Assembly (NCBI RefSeq): GCF_001658005.1
Contig: NZ_CP015986.1
Location: 372,001 to 436,000 of the forward strand
Direction: 5' to 3'
DNA length: 64,000 nucleotides
Source: Sphingobium sp. EP60837
GTDB taxonomy: Bacteria; Pseudomonadota; Alphaproteobacteria; Sphingomonadales; Sphingomonadaceae
Shown: in pieces, positions 38,367 through 51,515 of the stretch
Numbering within the stretch: the first letter of the stretch is position 1
Layout of the letters: each line of letters starts with the position of its first letter
Position numbers and translations under genes: made by a program
Notes under the pieces: model-generated
The model's input: only the letters and a program-made list of their open reading frames with translations
The model's database searches: none
Told to the model about the DNA's origin: nothing

Positions 38367-38741
38367 TTGACGGAAGAGCCAAGCCTGGTAGCGGCGCAGC
38401 CGGAAACTGAACGGCAGCAGGACAGTGTGCGTTCGGCGTTCAGCAAACTTTATACGGACGGCCGCGCCTATGCCGACGCGGAGATAGAGCGGCAAAAGCT
38501 GCGCGCGGGGATCGCCGGGGCGGGCGTTCGAGATGCCGCGATCTTCGCTACGGCGGGGCTCATGCTGGCCTTCGCAGGTCTGATCGCCTTCCTCGTGGGA
38601 ATGGTGCTGATGCTCAGTCGGCATCTTGGGGCGGGCTGGTCAGCCTTGGTGATATTTGGCTCTTCGCTGATCGTTGCGATCATATTGCTGCTGATGGCCA
38701 AAGCGCGGATCTCAAGGATGCGGAAAGCCATTAAATCATGA
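38367..38741 (+). CDS. YqjE-like (phage-holin-superfamily) membrane protein
   Basis: A 124-residue protein of the putative Actinobacterial Holin-X / YqjE family: an acidic N-terminus, an amphipathic stretch (LYTDGRAYADAEIERQKLRA) and two membrane helices (AAIFATAGLMLAFAGLIAFL and WSALVIFGSSLIVAIILLL). The start is a TTG with GGAGG upstream. Despite the family name there is no phage context. Ends in a four-base overlap with the next gene. Neighbours suggest an envelope role alongside the DUF883-like proteins. Confidence 0.82.
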   Translation: MTEEPSLVAAQPETERQQDSVRSAFSKLYTDGRAYADAEIERQKLRAGIAGAGVRDAAIFATAGLMLAFAGLIAFLVGMVLMLSRHLGAGWSALVIFGSSLIVAIILLLMAKARISRMRKAIKS

Positions 38742-39061
38742 ACGCGCTAGAACGATATCGGCAGGCTCAGGCTCGGGCGGAGCAGAAAAAAGCTCAATTT
38801 TTGTCGAGCGCCTCGGCTGCAAAGGCCCGCATCAGACCTGCTCGCCTAAAGCAGGACATCAAGCAACGGGCCTTGGACAGCTTTTCGAACGGCCGCGATT
38901 ATGTGTCGGCGAAGGTTCAGGAGCGCCCAGTGGCAGCCGGAGCCGCTGCTGCTGCGCTAATGATCTATCTGTTCCGCCGTCCGCTTTCGGCACTTTTCAG
39001 GCGGACATACGTTCGGATTACCAATCGTCACCCGGAGAGAGCGGAGACCGACAATGGCTGA
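38738..39061 (+). CDS. small basic membrane-anchored protein (YqjK-position)
   Basis: A 107-residue basic protein: a helical, Ala/Lys/Gln-rich N-terminus (YRQAQARAEQKKAQFLSS), then VQERPVAAGAAAAALMIYLF, a membrane segment introduced by the same Pro-Val-Ala motif found in its neighbours. It occupies the position of yqjK in the E. coli yqjD-E-K cluster, but I see no firm sequence match. Overlaps both neighbours (ATGA before; eight bases into the next gene), so translation is coupled. Confidence 0.75.
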   Translation: MNALERYRQAQARAEQKKAQFLSSASAAKARIRPARLKQDIKQRALDSFSNGRDYVSAKVQERPVAAGAAAAALMIYLFRRPLSALFRRTYVRITNRHPERAETDNG

Positions 39062-39641
39062 TATTCATGCTCAGATTACACGCGTGCGCGATGCCGCGAA
39101 TGACATTGCCGAAACGGCGTCCGGCAAGTTCCGCGACACAACTGGCAAAGCGCGCGACAGCGCTGCGGACCTGATCCAGACAAGTCGCGACCGCGCGGGC
39201 GATGCTTACAGCGATGTGCGTGACCGGACGCAGCGCGTGGCCGCGCGCGCAAATGAAATTGTCCAGGAGCACCCCATTGCTGCCGTTGCTGGGGCAGTTG
39301 CGGCTGGAGCCGTAGTGGCGTGGTTGTTTCCTAAGAGCCGCGCGGCGATGAAGGCGCTGCCGGGCTTGGCGGCGACGGCAGGCAGCCGCGTCGTTGAAGC
39401 GGCGCTTGCGGCACGGGCCGCCGCTGCAGAGGGCGCGGAAACCATCCGGTCGAATGCGAGCGATGCGCTGCATCATGTCCAGGAAAGCGCCAGTAAGACG
39501 GCATCTTCGGCCCGTGAGACCGCAGCATCGGCAGACATAACGGGTACAGCGTCGCGAGTTGCGGATGACCTTGTCTCTCTGGTTGCGAGCAAAATTGATT
39601 CGGTCAGCGAAGCCTTGAAAGCGCGATTGCCGAAACGGTAA
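39054..39641 (+). CDS. DUF883/YqjD-like protein with central membrane segment
   Basis: A 195-residue Ala-rich protein. N-terminal helices (RVRDAANDIAETASGKFRDT, AADLIQTSRDRAGDAYSDVR) recall DUF883 and apolipoprotein-like repeats. VQEHPIAAVAGAVAAGAVVA near residue 70 is the membrane segment, opened by E-H-P-I like the QERP and KSPA motifs of the two related neighbours. A further helical tail of about 95 residues follows. Role unknown; general-stress envelope protein is the likeliest class. Confidence 0.78.
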   Translation: MADIHAQITRVRDAANDIAETASGKFRDTTGKARDSAADLIQTSRDRAGDAYSDVRDRTQRVAARANEIVQEHPIAAVAGAVAAGAVVAWLFPKSRAAMKALPGLAATAGSRVVEAALAARAAAAEGAETIRSNASDALHHVQESASKTASSARETAASADITGTASRVADDLVSLVASKIDSVSEALKARLPKR

Positions 39642-39745
39642 TTGCTCCGGCCTAAAAAGCAGCCCGCTACGACTGCTGGAAGCCTTGGACGGGAGTGCGC
39701 GCACTGCTAGAGTGGCCACTCCTTCCATGGGAGACTGATGAAATT

Positions 39746-39967
39746 ATGAGTAAACTCCACCTGGTCATGGGGGGACGGGTCAAAGACCCCCAAACTCTGG
39801 AATTCGAAGACCTGACCTCGATCGACCTCGTCGGCGTTTTTCCCGATTATGCATCGGCTGAAAATGCATGGCGCGGCGCTGCCCAGCGCACCGTCGATGA
39901 CGCTGAAATGCGCTATGTCATCGTTCATCTGCATCGCCTGCTGGAGCCCGAGTTGCCACAGGGGTAA
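39746..39967 (+). CDS. DUF4170 family protein
   Basis: A 73-residue soluble protein beginning MSKLHLVMGGRVKDPQTLEF, with LVGVFPDYASAENAWRGAAQ and YVIVHLHRLLEPE, the complete DUF4170 pattern of alphaproteobacteria. No function is established for the family; the small alpha/beta layout could bind a partner protein. The ATG at 39746 is preferred over an upstream in-frame one because the family starts there. Convergent with the rhomboid gene, only four bases apart. Confidence 0.82.
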   Translation: MSKLHLVMGGRVKDPQTLEFEDLTSIDLVGVFPDYASAENAWRGAAQRTVDDAEMRYVIVHLHRLLEPELPQG

Positions 39968-39971
39968 GCGA

Positions 39972-40613
39972 TCAGACTAGAGGCTTCGGCCCCTTGCGGA
40001 AGCGCCAGCGAAGCAAGGGACGGGTCAGTACAAGCCCGACGAGAAAACCGCCAATATGCGCGGCGATGGCAATCTGGCCGAGATCACCAAGCCCACCGCG
40101 CGCCGATGCGAGTCCGATCATCAACTGCAAGATGATCCATCCTGCCGCCAGCCAAAGCACCCGCAGCAAATTGGCGGAAAAGGGGCCAATCCGCCGGACC
40201 GTGCGCTGACCATAAAGAAGCGCATAGGTCGCCAGGATCGCGGAAATCGCTCCGCTGGCGCCCACCATGGGATTGGGAGATGACGGTCCTGTAGCCCATT
40301 GCAGCAGTGCCGCGCCATAGGCGCCAGCGATGTAGAGGAGCAGAACCGCGCCTTTCTGCAGCACCTGTTCAACTTGACGCCCACAAAAGACCAGCATCAG
40401 AAGGTTAAAGCCGATGTGCAGCCAGCCAGCATGAACGAGCGTGCAGCTAAGCGGCGTCAGCCATAGGGGAACAGCCAAAACCCCCTTAAATAACTGGGGA
40501 TCATCGATCCGGACGGGTATGAAGCCGCCCAAGATCGCCGCATTGTCCACCTGCCCCGTCAACGACAACAACATAAAGGCGACGAAGGTAATCGCCGCGA
40601 TTATGTCCGTCAT
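39972..40613 (-). CDS. rhomboid-family intramembrane serine protease
   Basis: A 213-residue six-helix membrane protease. Catalytic Ser120 is in PMVGASGAISAI and His186 in AIAAHIGGFLVG; the H-x-x-x-N pair of the oxyanion region is H66-I-G-F-N70 in AGWLHIGFNLLML. The loop-1 region (VPLWLTPLSCTLVH) is normal. The start is ATG 40613 or, in frame, GTG 40634. It follows greA after a few bases and is probably cotranscribed. The substrate cannot be predicted. Confidence 0.92.
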   Translation of the reverse strand: MTDIIAAITFVAFMLLSLTGQVDNAAILGGFIPVRIDDPQLFKGVLAVPLWLTPLSCTLVHAGWLHIGFNLLMLVFCGRQVEQVLQKGAVLLLYIAGAYGAALLQWATGPSSPNPMVGASGAISAILATYALLYGQRTVRRIGPFSANLLRVLWLAAGWIILQLMIGLASARGGLGDLGQIAIAAHIGGFLVGLVLTRPLLRWRFRKGPKPLV

Positions 40614-40640
40614 CCGTCCAGTGGGTAGTCTCACCGGCGT

Positions 40641-41117
40641 TTAGATGAATTCGATTTTGTCGATCAGGTAGAATTTGTCCCCGGAGGGAACCGACACTTC
40701 AACCTCTTCACCGACCTGGCGGCTGATCAGCGCGCGGCCCAGCGGGCTGTTATAGCTGATCATGCCGAGCTTTGCGTCAGCCTCAGCTTGGCCGACTATT
40801 TGATATTTGACGGGCTTTTCGTCCTCATCGAGGAGGGTGACGGTGGCACCAAACACCACCTTGTCGCCTGAGAGCGCCTTAGGATCGATGATCTGGGCGC
40901 GCGACAGCTTGTCCTCAAGATCTGCGATCGTTGCTTCGACCTGGCCCTGCCGTTCCTTTGCCGCATGATATTCGGCATTTTCCGACAGATCGCCATGGGC
41001 ACGCGCTTCTTCGATGGCGTCCACGATCAAAGGCCGTTCCGCCTTCAGTTCGCGGAGCTGCTCATTGAGCTTGTCATAGCCCATCTGCAGCATCGGCATC
41101 TTTTCCACGGTGGCCAT
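40641..41117 (-). CDS. greA: transcription elongation factor GreA
   Basis: Rescues backtracked RNA polymerase by stimulating transcript cleavage. The 158 residues have the N-terminal coiled coil ([20 protein letters not shown]) with the acidic tip in [20 protein letters not shown], and the C-terminal FKBP-like domain ([40 protein letters not shown]). Downstream of carB across an 83-base gap with a hairpin, upstream of the rhomboid gene. Confidence 0.97.
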   Translation of the reverse strand: MATVEKMPMLQMGYDKLNEQLRELKAERPLIVDAIEEARAHGDLSENAEYHAAKERQGQVEATIADLEDKLSRAQIIDPKALSGDKVVFGATVTLLDEDEKPVKYQIVGQAEADAKLGMISYNSPLGRALISRQVGEEVEVSVPSGDKFYLIDKIEFI

Positions 41118-41150
41118 TTTATCGCAGATCCTTTGTCAAAACTTCCCTTT

Positions 41151-41174
41151 GGCGGCCTCGCTTATGAGGCCGCC
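41151..41174. terminator. hairpin between carB and greA
   Basis: GGCGGCCTC (41151-41159) and GAGGCCGCC (41166-41174) form a perfect nine-base stem with a six-base loop. Read on the carB strand it is followed by AAAGGGAAGTTTTG, a partial T-run. It probably terminates or attenuates the carA-rraB-orf74-carB transcript. Confidence 0.6.
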
Positions 41175-41200
41175 CGCAGCATGGTTCCTGATGCAGGGGG

Positions 41201-44535
<3,335 letters not shown>

Positions 44536-44536
<1 letters not shown>

Positions 44537-44760
44537 TAGAAGTGACTTTTCCCGAGCTGGACCAGCTTTTCAAAAGCGGCTTTATCTAAGCGGATTGTTT
44601 GCGACAGCTTGCCAGGAATTTCTCGGCCTGGCCGCCCGTAAGTATCAATTTGGATGAGCTTCTCTCGACCGCAATCGACCAACCGAACGATCGTTTCGAC
44701 CTCTTCATGAGGCCGAGCATTTTCTAGATGCTCAACAGTAAAGTCGCGCACTGTAGCCAT
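44536..44760 (-). CDS. 74-residue unknown protein inside the carAB operon
   Basis: A small soluble protein I do not recognise, starting [20 protein letters not shown] and ending [22 protein letters not shown], with [20 protein letters not shown] between. The stop overlaps the carB ATG, so it is translated with carB and probably is real; 26 bases separate it from rraB. The layout (short strands, then a C-terminal helix) could suit a small regulator or toxin-antitoxin-like fold, but no motif supports that. Confidence 0.7.
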
Positions 44761-44786
44761 CGCTCAGTTCCCCCACCGTTGCTTCA

Positions 44787-45151
44787 TCAATGCACAGCCC
44801 CCGTCCGGGCCTCGCAACCCCAGCCGTCATATTCGACGCCGCACAGGATTTCGATCTGGAGGCACTTCTTCGTCAGCGCGCGGATGGACGCTTTGTCGAC
44901 CGCCTGCTCGGTTTCGAGGAACAGGTAGAGATCGCCATCCTCATCCTCTTCGCGGTCGAGTTCGACAAAGCCGAACTGACTGGCGATGGTCAGCACGCGT
45001 TCGAAATCCTTCTCGCTTCCCCGGAAGCTGACATCGACCGGGCGCGGGATGCGCGGCTTGTCGCCATTCTCGGTGAGATTGGCGAGAACGGCCTTGTCCG
45101 CCTCCCACTCCGCTTCGAGCCGGGCGGGATCAACCTGAGGCAGATTGAGGC

Positions 45152-45155
<4 letters not shown>
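44787..45155 (-). CDS. ribonuclease E inhibitor RraB family protein
   Basis: A 122-residue acidic protein. In E. coli RraB binds RNase E and changes degradosome composition. The family match rests on VDVSFRGSEKDFERVLTIAS, FGFVELDREEDEDGDLYLFL and the diagnostic VEYDGWGCEA near the C-terminus. Its start overlaps the carA stop by four bases, so it is synthesised with carbamoyl-phosphate synthase. Whether it controls RNase E here is untested; the acidic C-terminal tail of E. coli RraB is absent. Confidence 0.85.
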
Positions 45156-46315
<1,160 letters not shown>

Positions 46316-46374
46316 GGTCGTAGCGTCCTTCATGTTTTTGCGGGAACCCGTCTGCAGCGGGTTAAACGGCCGGT

Positions 46375-46403
46375 CACCTATGCCTTGAGCCCCGCGCGGT
46401 CAA
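46375..46403 (-). promoter_or_regulatory. possible carA promoter
   Basis: On the minus strand TTGACC (46403-46398), a 17-base spacer and TAGGTG (46380-46375). It lies in the 154-base region divergent from the yqeY gene. The -35 is good, the -10 poor, in line with other promoters suggested in this window. Confidence 0.4.
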
Positions 46404-46469
46404 CCGCTGTTAAAAATCTCTTTTCGCATTATATCTGGCTTTTTCCCGTAGCACAGGATTCGTGTCGCC

Positions 46470-46922
46470 ATGATTCGCGAGAAGGTAAAGAGCGCCCAGG
46501 TCGAAGCCATGAAGGGCGGGGACAAGGAACGCCTGGCCGCGGTGCGGCTGATCCTCGCCAAGCTGAAGGACCGGGACATCGAGTTGCGGACCACCAGCAG
46601 CGTGCCTGATGACGACACGATCGTGGTCGAGGTGCTGCAGAAGATGGCCAAGCAGCGGCGCGAATCGATCGACATGTTCAAGAGTGGCGGACGCGACGAG
46701 TTGGCCGCGAAGGAACAGGCGGAATTGGTGGTTATCGAGAGCTTCCTGCCGCAGCAGCTGAGCGAGGATGAGACCAAGGCGGCCATTGACGCCATCAAGG
46801 CTGAGGTTGGGGCGAGCAGCGTCAAGGATATGGGGAAGGTCATGGCCGTGCTGAAGGAACGGCATGGGGCTGTGATTGACATGAGCAAGGCTAGCGGGCT
46901 GGTGAAAGCGGCGCTGTCCTAA
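46470..46922 (+). CDS. GatB/YqeY domain protein
   Basis: A 150-residue stand-alone YqeY protein, the same fold as the tail domain of GatB and thought to bind tRNA-like substrates. Seen: IREKVKSAQVEAMKGGDKER, ESIDMFKSGGRDELAAKEQA and the terminal MGKVMAVLKERHGAVIDMSK. Divergent from carA, upstream of DUF559-dnaG-rpoD. Precise function is unknown. Confidence 0.93.
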   Translation: MIREKVKSAQVEAMKGGDKERLAAVRLILAKLKDRDIELRTTSSVPDDDTIVVEVLQKMAKQRRESIDMFKSGGRDELAAKEQAELVVIESFLPQQLSEDETKAAIDAIKAEVGASSVKDMGKVMAVLKERHGAVIDMSKASGLVKAALS

Positions 46923-46985
46923 AGCTGCGATACGGTTCCCCTGCCGCCTTGCGTGAGGGATCAGGGGAGGGCATGTTCAAGATCA

Positions 46986-47396
46986 ATGGACAAAGGCTAT
47001 GCCCGCCCTACCCTCCGCGCACGCCCCCTCCGCAACAATGCGACCGATGCGGAGCGCGTTCTGTGGCAAGCGATCAGCGCGCGCAAACTAGCCGGCATTC
47101 GGTTTAATCGGCAGGTTCCAGTAGGCCCGTTCATCTGTGATTTCGTAGCACGATCGATCCGGCCCGTGATTGAAGTTGATGGCTGGCAGCATGATGCGTC
47201 CGTCGATGCAGGCCGGACAGCGTTTCTAAAGCAACGCGGGTATAGAGTGTTGCGCTTCTGGAATAATGATGTGCTGGGGAATTTGGATGGGGTTGTGGCC
47301 GAGATTGAGCGCGTCATTTCCCGGATGATGGCACACATCCCCTCCCCCAACCCCTCCCGCGAGCGGGAGGGGAGCTTTTGTGGTGAGGGGACATGA
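46986..47396 (+). CDS. DUF559 (Vsr-like) endonuclease-domain protein
   Basis: A 136-residue protein of the DUF559 family with the restriction-endonuclease-like fold. Conserved segments are RNNATDAERVLWQAISARKL, FNRQVPVGPFICDFVARSIR and PVIEVDGWQHDAS (the Asp and the E-x-D likely form the metal site), then RVLRFWNNDVLGNLDGV. The last 25 residues (HIPSPNPSREREGS) are encoded by an inserted palindromic repeat. The stop overlaps the dnaG start by four bases. No partner methylase or mismatch-repair gene is adjacent, so the role is unknown. Confidence 0.85.
   Translation: MDKGYARPTLRARPLRNNATDAERVLWQAISARKLAGIRFNRQVPVGPFICDFVARSIRPVIEVDGWQHDASVDAGRTAFLKQRGYRVLRFWNNDVLGNLDGVVAEIERVISRMMAHIPSPNPSREREGSFCGEGT
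47339..47375. repeat. C/T-rich palindrome inside the 3' end of the DUF559 gene
   Basis: CCCCTCCCGC (47351-47360) and GCGGGAGGGG (47363-47372) around a two-base loop, preceded by CCCCTCCCCCAA. It is read through as the C-terminal codons of the DUF559 protein and ends about 20 bases before the dnaG ATG. Same family as 22721, 24039 and 53137. Confidence 0.8.
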
Positions 47397-49291
47397 GCCT
47401 TTCCCCCGCCTTCCTTGACGAGCTGCGTATGCGGACATCCCTGTCCACCCTGATCGGGCGGACGGTGAAGGTCACCAAAGCGGGGCGGGAGTATAAGGCT
47501 TGCTGTCCTTTTCATAATGAGAAGACGCCCAGCTTCACCATCAATGATGAGAAGGGCTTTTATCATTGCTTCGGCTGCGGAGCGCATGGGGATGCGATCC
47601 GGTGGATGACCGATCAGCGCGGCTTGCCGTTCATGGAGGCCGTGAAGGAACTTGCTGCGACGGCGGGAATGGATGTGCCCGCGCCCGATCCGCATATGGC
47701 GAAACGGGCGGAGAAGGCGAAGGGCCTGCATGACGTCATGGTGGCAGCGCAAGCCTTGTTCGAAGAGCAGCTTGGCGGGATCGAAGGCGCTGAAGCCCGG
47801 GATTACCTGAAGCGGCGCGGGATCAGCGAAGCCACTCGGCGAGCCTTTGGCTTTGGCTATTCCGCGGATTCCAATGGAAAGCTGAAAGGCGCGCTAACCG
47901 AGTTTGGCGAGCCTATGCTGATCGAGGCCGGATTGCTGATCGATCCGGATGCGAGCGAGGGTGAAAAGGCGCGAAAGCGCGAAAGCTATGACCGGTTCCG
48001 GGGGCGGCTCATGCTGCCGATCCGCGATATTCGGGGGCGAGTGATCGCCTTTGGCGGGCGCATATTGGGCCAGGGCGAACCCAAATATCTGAACTCGCCG
48101 GACACGCCGCTCTTCGACAAGGGACGGACGCTTTACAATATCGATCGCGCCTCCCCCGCCAGTCGCCAGAGCGGACGGGTGATCGTGGTCGAGGGCTATA
48201 TGGACGTGATAGCGCTGGCCCAGGCTGGTTTCGGCGAAGCCGTCGCGCCGCTCGGCACGGCTCTCACCGAGCATCAGATCCAGCGACTGTGGAAGATGGT
48301 GGACGTGCCGATCCTTTGCTTCGACGGGGATGCAGCGGGTCAGAAGGCGGCGATCCGGGCGGCGACGCGGGCGCTGCCGCTGCTACGGCCTGGGATGAGC
48401 CTGGCTTTTGCGACGCTCCCGGCTGGGCAAGACCCCGACGACCTGATCCGGGCCGAAGGACCGGTAGCGATGGAGAAGGTGTTGAGTGTTGCTGAACCGC
48501 TGGTCGAGCGGTTGTGGGCCCATGAACAGAATGCGGTGCCGCTGGATACGCCCGAGCAGCGAGCGGCCTTAAAACAGCGGCTGGGCGCTATCACGGACGC
48601 CATCGCGCATCCCGATGTACGGGCGCATTATGTGCAGATATTCCGCCAGCGTTACGATGCCCTGTTCTTTGCGCGGCAAGCTTCGGGCGGCGGCCCCCGG
48701 CATCAGCGAGGCGGCGGCGCTCGTCAGGGGTGGCAGCGTGACCGGCGGGGCAATTGGAAGCCTCCCCTGCCCCCGGTTGGCAGCGAAGCGCGGGCGATCG
48801 GGGTGAGCGGCATGGAGCAGCGGCTGCTGCGCGCGGTACTCGCAAGCCTGCTGCGCCATCCGGAGCAGATCATGCTGCATCGGGAGATGCTGTCAGCACT
48901 GCATATCGGCGATTCGGCCTTGGCCGGACTGCTGCGCGCGATGGTGACGGCTTCCTTCACGCAAGAAACAGTTGAAACCGAGGGCCTCCTTACCATATTG
49001 GGCCAAGGTGAAGTGTATAATATGGCGAAGGGGATGCTCCGGGCCGACACGTTCACATTCACCCCCAACAGGATGACCGCCGACTCGAGTCGCGTTTCGC
49101 GCGATCTGGAGGAGGCTATCCGGGTGATGGCGCAAGGACCGGAGTTGGAGACGGCGCTGGCGGAAGCCACCAGACGGGCAAAGGAAGACCTCAACGAGGA
49201 GACCTTTGCCGAGCAGCAGCGGGTTCATCGGATGAAGATGGATCATGACCGGCGCTTGGCGGAACTGGCGCAGTCCGAAGATATTGTTTGA
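47393..49291 (+). CDS. dnaG: DNA primase
   Basis: Synthesises RNA primers at the replication fork. The 632 residues have the CHC2 zinc finger (C38-P-F-H41 and C59-F-G-C62), the catalytic core with RGRLMLPIRDIRGRVIAFGG and Toprim motifs VIVVEGYMDVIALAQAGFGE and PILCFDGDAAGQKAA, a Gly/Arg-rich linker near residue 440, and a helicase-binding C-terminal region. GGTGAGGGG precedes the ATG. Four-base overlap with DUF559; rpoD follows after 37 bases, the usual dnaG-rpoD order. Confidence 0.98.
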   Translation: MSLSPAFLDELRMRTSLSTLIGRTVKVTKAGREYKACCPFHNEKTPSFTINDEKGFYHCFGCGAHGDAIRWMTDQRGLPFMEAVKELAATAGMDVPAPDPHMAKRAEKAKGLHDVMVAAQALFEEQLGGIEGAEARDYLKRRGISEATRRAFGFGYSADSNGKLKGALTEFGEPMLIEAGLLIDPDASEGEKARKRESYDRFRGRLMLPIRDIRGRVIAFGGRILGQGEPKYLNSPDTPLFDKGRTLYNIDRASPASRQSGRVIVVEGYMDVIALAQAGFGEAVAPLGTALTEHQIQRLWKMVDVPILCFDGDAAGQKAAIRAATRALPLLRPGMSLAFATLPAGQDPDDLIRAEGPVAMEKVLSVAEPLVERLWAHEQNAVPLDTPEQRAALKQRLGAITDAIAHPDVRAHYVQIFRQRYDALFFARQASGGGPRHQRGGGARQGWQRDRRGNWKPPLPPVGSEARAIGVSGMEQRLLRAVLASLLRHPEQIMLHREMLSALHIGDSALAGLLRAMVTASFTQETVETEGLLTILGQGEVYNMAKGMLRADTFTFTPNRMTADSSRVSRDLEEAIRVMAQGPELETALAEATRRAKEDLNEETFAEQQRVHRMKMDHDRRLAELAQSEDIV

Positions 49292-49328
49292 TTCGTCCCA
49301 ATCGGGACGGCGGAGTTAAGGCGAATAA

Positions 49329-51374
49329 ATGGCGAGCAAGGCGACAGGCAAGGGTGCGGGCGAGGATGTGGATACCGGCGATGCGCCGCTCCTTGATCTG
49401 AACGAGGCGTCGGTCAAGAAGCTGATCGCGCGTGCGAAGAAGCGCGGCTACATCACCTATGACGAGCTGAACGACGCCCTGCCGCAGGACCAGATGTCTT
49501 CCGAGCAGATTGAGGACATCATGGCCGCGCTCAACGAGATGGGCGTGAACATCGTCGAAAATGAAGAAGCCAGTGAAGATGGCGACGATCAGCGCGACGA
49601 CAGCGATGACGACGCAGCGGACGACAGCGCCGATGATGACGGTTCGCCTCGCCCCGTAGCCGAGAAGAAGAAAGAAACGGTCGATCGCACCGATGACCCT
49701 GTGCGCATGTATCTGCGCGAAATGGGTGCGGTCGAGCTGCTGAGCCGTGAGGGCGAAATCGCCATCGCCAAGCGCATTGAGGCCGGGCGCGACACGATGA
49801 TTCTGGGCCTGTGCGAAAGCCCGACAACCTTCAACGCGATCATCGAATGGTCGACCGCGCTCAATAATGGCGAGATGCAGCTGCGCGAGATCCTGGATCT
49901 CGACGCGATGCTCTCCAAGGATCCGGCTCCGGAGAATCTGGAGGAAGGCGCCGAGGATGATGATGGCGAAATCAGCGAGAAGACCGCTGGGCCCAGCTTC
50001 AAGGAAGAGGAGGAGCCCGAGGAAGAGGCGGCCGATTCCGACGAGGATGAGGACGGCCTGACCGAGCGCCGGACCCGCCGGGTGGAAGAGGAAGAGGAAG
50101 AAGACAACACCCTCTCCCTCGCCCAGATGGAAGAGACCCTGAAGCCGATGGCGCTGGAGAAATTCGCGACCATCACGGAGATTTTCCGCACCTTCTCGCG
50201 CGCGCAGGAATCGCGCATGGCGGCCATGGCCAATGGCGAGGCGCTAAGCCAAGCGGCGGAGGACGACTATCAGGACCTGCGCGAGCAGCTGACCGCGGAA
50301 GTCGAAAGCGTTCAGTTCCACCAGCAGAAGATCGAATATCTGGTCGATCAGCTTTATGCCTATAACCGGCGCCTGACCGCGCTGGGCGGCCAGATGCTGC
50401 GCCTGGCCGAGCGGCACAAGGTGAGCCGCAAGGATTTCCTCGACCGCTATGTGAACCATGAACTGGACGATGGCTGGATGGACAAGGTGTCCGGCATCGA
50501 CAAGAAATGGGCGGCCTTTGCCGCAGCCGAGGCACGCGCCGTCGAGCGCATCCGCAATGAGGTGAGCGAGATCGCGCAGGCGACCGGCATGTCGCTGAAT
50601 GAATTCCGCCGCATCGTCAACATGGTGCAAAAGGGCGAGCGCGAGGCGCGCATCGCGAAGAAGGAAATGGTCGAGGCGAACCTGCGCCTGGTCATCTCCA
50701 TCGCTAAAAAATATACGAACCGTGGCTTGCAATTCCTTGATCTTATTCAGGAAGGCAATATCGGCCTGATGAAGGCTGTCGATAAGTTCGAATATCGGCG
50801 CGGCTATAAATTCTCGACCTATGCGACCTGGTGGATCCGGCAGGCGATCACCCGTTCGATTGCGGATCAGGCGCGGACCATCCGCATTCCGGTCCATATG
50901 ATCGAGACGATCAACAAGCTGGTGCGCACCAGCCGCCAGTTCCTGCACGAGCAGGGCCGCGAGCCGACTCCGGAGGAAATGGCCGAGCGCCTTTCCATGC
51001 CGCTGGAGAAGGTGCGCAAGGTGATGAAGATCGCCAAGGAGCCGATCTCCCTCGAAACGCCGATCGGCGATGAGGAGGATTCACATCTGGGCGATTTCAT
51101 CGAGGACAAGAATGCGATCATCCCGGTGGATGCCGCGATCCAAGCGAACCTCAAGGAAACCGTGACGCGGGTTCTGGCTTCGCTGACACCGCGCGAGGAA
51201 CGTGTGCTGCGCATGCGCTTCGGCATCGGCATGAACACCGACCATACGCTGGAGGAGGTGGGCCAGCAGTTCAGCGTGACGCGCGAACGTATCCGCCAGA
51301 TCGAGGCAAAGGCTCTGCGCAAGCTGAAGCATCCGAGCCGCAGCCGCAAGATGCGCAGCTTCCTGGACCAATAG
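49329..51374 (+). CDS. rpoD: RNA polymerase principal sigma factor (sigma-70)
   Basis: Housekeeping sigma factor, 681 residues. Region 1.1 is visible ([20 protein letters not shown]); a long acidic non-conserved insert rich in Glu/Asp covers about residues 85-110 and 210-260. Region 2 includes [20 protein letters not shown], region 3 [20 protein letters not shown], and region 4 [20 protein letters not shown], which contacts the -35 element. Cotranscribed with dnaG; a Rho-independent terminator follows. Confidence 0.98.
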   Translation: MASKATGKGAGEDVDTGDAPLLDLNEASVKKLIARAKKRGYITYDELNDALPQDQMSSEQIEDIMAALNEMGVNIVENEEASEDGDDQRDDSDDDAADDSADDDGSPRPVAEKKKETVDRTDDPVRMYLREMGAVELLSREGEIAIAKRIEAGRDTMILGLCESPTTFNAIIEWSTALNNGEMQLREILDLDAMLSKDPAPENLEEGAEDDDGEISEKTAGPSFKEEEEPEEEAADSDEDEDGLTERRTRRVEEEEEEDNTLSLAQMEETLKPMALEKFATITEIFRTFSRAQESRMAAMANGEALSQAAEDDYQDLREQLTAEVESVQFHQQKIEYLVDQLYAYNRRLTALGGQMLRLAERHKVSRKDFLDRYVNHELDDGWMDKVSGIDKKWAAFAAAEARAVERIRNEVSEIAQATGMSLNEFRRIVNMVQKGEREARIAKKEMVEANLRLVISIAKKYTNRGLQFLDLIQEGNIGLMKAVDKFEYRRGYKFSTYATWWIRQAITRSIADQARTIRIPVHMIETINKLVRTSRQFLHEQGREPTPEEMAERLSMPLEKVRKVMKIAKEPISLETPIGDEEDSHLGDFIEDKNAIIPVDAAIQANLKETVTRVLASLTPREERVLRMRFGIGMNTDHTLEEVGQQFSVTRERIRQIEAKALRKLKHPSRSRKMRSFLDQ

Positions 51375-51402
51375 GGGCTCTGGCGCGGCGAAACGATAGG
51401 GA

Positions 51403-51430
51403 GGACGGCTTTCGGGCCGCCATTTTTTTT
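51403..51430 (+). terminator. Rho-independent terminator of rpoD
   Basis: GGACGGC (51403-51409) pairs with GCCGCC (51416-51421) with one bulged A and loop TTTCGG, followed by eight T (51423-51430). It begins 29 bases after the rpoD stop. This is the clearest factor-independent terminator in the window. Confidence 0.85.
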
Positions 51431-51515
51431 GAGCGCATAAACCCCTCTTTTACCTCGCTTCCCTATAGTGCGCAAAACGGCCGCAATGGCGCTGGCGGCC
51501 GCGCAGGGGTTGACG

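Noticed and set aside
38367..38741. Phage remnant suggested by the holin-family membrane protein
   Set aside because: The family covers YqjE-like chromosomal proteins, the neighbours are YqjD-like, and no phage gene is near.
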